A stretch of DNA of 15,716 nt from Chrysochromulina tobinii (lineage: Eukaryota > Haptophyta > Prymnesiales > Chrysochromulinaceae): NCBI GenBank assembly GCA_001275005.1, contig JWZX01001146.1:1-15716 (forward strand), written 5' to 3'. The notes under the pieces were generated by a model, which was not told where the DNA came from, did no database searches, and worked only from the letters and a program-made list of their open reading frames with translations. Position 1 is the first letter of the stretch. Every line of letters begins with the position of its first letter. Below are positions 15,296 to 15,716 of this stretch, one piece after another. The translations under genes were made by a program, and so were the position numbers.

Positions 15296-15716
15296 ATGTC
15301 CGCCGATGCAGCCCCCCCCGATAGCGCTCGGAGTGAAGATGATAAGCTGACGCTCGAGCAAAAGTACGGTGTCTCCGAGAGCTATCTGAAGCTCACGGGC
15401 GCTTGCTGCGCGGTTACGCTCGCCCTCTTCCTCCTTCTCGGTGACCTGGCACTCGTGATGACGCCAGTCTACCCACCGCCGCCGCGCCCACCGTTCCCAC
15501 CGGGCTTGGCACCCATGCCGCCTCCGCCGTCGCCGCCTTTGCCGCCGTCGCCGCCCTCACCACCGCCTTCACCACCGTCGCCACCACGGCCTCCCTCGCC
15601 GCCGCCGCCGCCCAAACCCTCGCCGCCGCCCTCGCCACCCTTGCCGCCGCCACCGCCGCCCAGCCCGCCGCCGCCGCCCAGCCTTTCGCCCCATCCGCCA
15701 CCACCCTCGCCCAAAC
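15296..15716 (+). CDS. Single-pass membrane protein with long Pro-rich region, 3' end outside the window
   Basis: An open frame of 140 codons from ATG 15296 runs off the right edge. Residues 1-32 are charged and cytosol-like (SEDDKLTLEQKYGVSESYLK), residues about 34-55 form a membrane segment (TGACCAVTLALFLLLGDLAL), and from residue 58 the protein is almost only Pro and Ser in PPPSPPP-type repeats, like pherophorin/extensin-type linkers of algae and plants. The Pro stretch is likely outside the cell or in the secretory lumen, where it may be glycosylated. Whatever globular domain follows is not visible, so the role is unknown. Gly-rich reverse-strand frames in this stretch are shadows of the Pro codons. 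Confidence 0.75.
   Translation, partial: MSADAAPPDSARSEDDKLTLEQKYGVSESYLKLTGACCAVTLALFLLLGDLALVMTPVYPPPPRPPFPPGLAPMPPPPSPPLPPSPPSPPPSPPSPPRPPSPPPPPKPSPPPSPPLPPPPPPSPPPPPSLSPHPPPPSPK

Noticed and set aside
15414-15714. Gly/Ala-rich reverse-strand frames at the right edge
   Set aside because: They are complements of Pro-rich codons in a forward frame that has a membrane segment and start codon.

Overview
The window is eukaryotic nuclear DNA. It carries an SSRP1 (FACT) gene with a well-supported GT-AG intron, a PP6 regulatory subunit (SAPS family), a dynamin-related GTPase, and a DEG1-type serine protease behind a signal peptide. The genes are GC-rich, closely packed, mostly uninterrupted and on both strands. 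The plastid-type DEG protease behind a signal-peptide-like leader and the Pro-rich membrane protein at the end suggest an alga with a complex plastid. A haptophyte is my best guess, but this is inference; no rRNA or tRNA is present to settle it.

Left part (1-2960): accessory-looking DNA. A 5'-truncated gene with a PcfJ-like C-terminal domain (3-1403) is followed by a long non-coding stretch with a three-copy 20-bp palindromic tandem repeat. Then come an unrecognised coiled-coil protein (1991-2470) and another non-coding stretch with a two-copy 24-bp repeat. Middle (2961-6515): a secreted or plastid-targeted DEG1-like protease with a SAP-like N-terminal module, an FkbM-type methyltransferase, and non-coding DNA. 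Right part (6516-15716): housekeeping genes. SSRP1 (-) and the PP6 regulatory subunit (+) diverge from a 216-bp spacer. The PP6 subunit converges on a dynamin-related protein (-). The dynamin gene diverges from a membrane-anchored alpha/beta hydrolase (+) across a 141-bp spacer holding a strong palindrome. The window ends inside a Pro-rich single-pass membrane protein.

The genes do not form one pathway. SSRP1 acts on chromatin, the SAPS protein on phosphatase targeting, the dynamin on membranes, and DEG on protein quality control. The shared upstream spacers mean two pairs (SSRP1/PP6 subunit and dynamin/hydrolase) may share promoter DNA.

The most notable points are: the PcfJ-like domain in a eukaryotic gene; a SAP-like plus DEG fusion; a one-base disruption of SSRP1 that is probably a sequence error or a broken allele; a dynamin with an unusual Ala/Gly-rich hydrophobic N-terminal extension; and several short palindromic repeats between genes. 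I found no rRNA, tRNA, CRISPR array, insertion sequence or clear multi-gene novel system.
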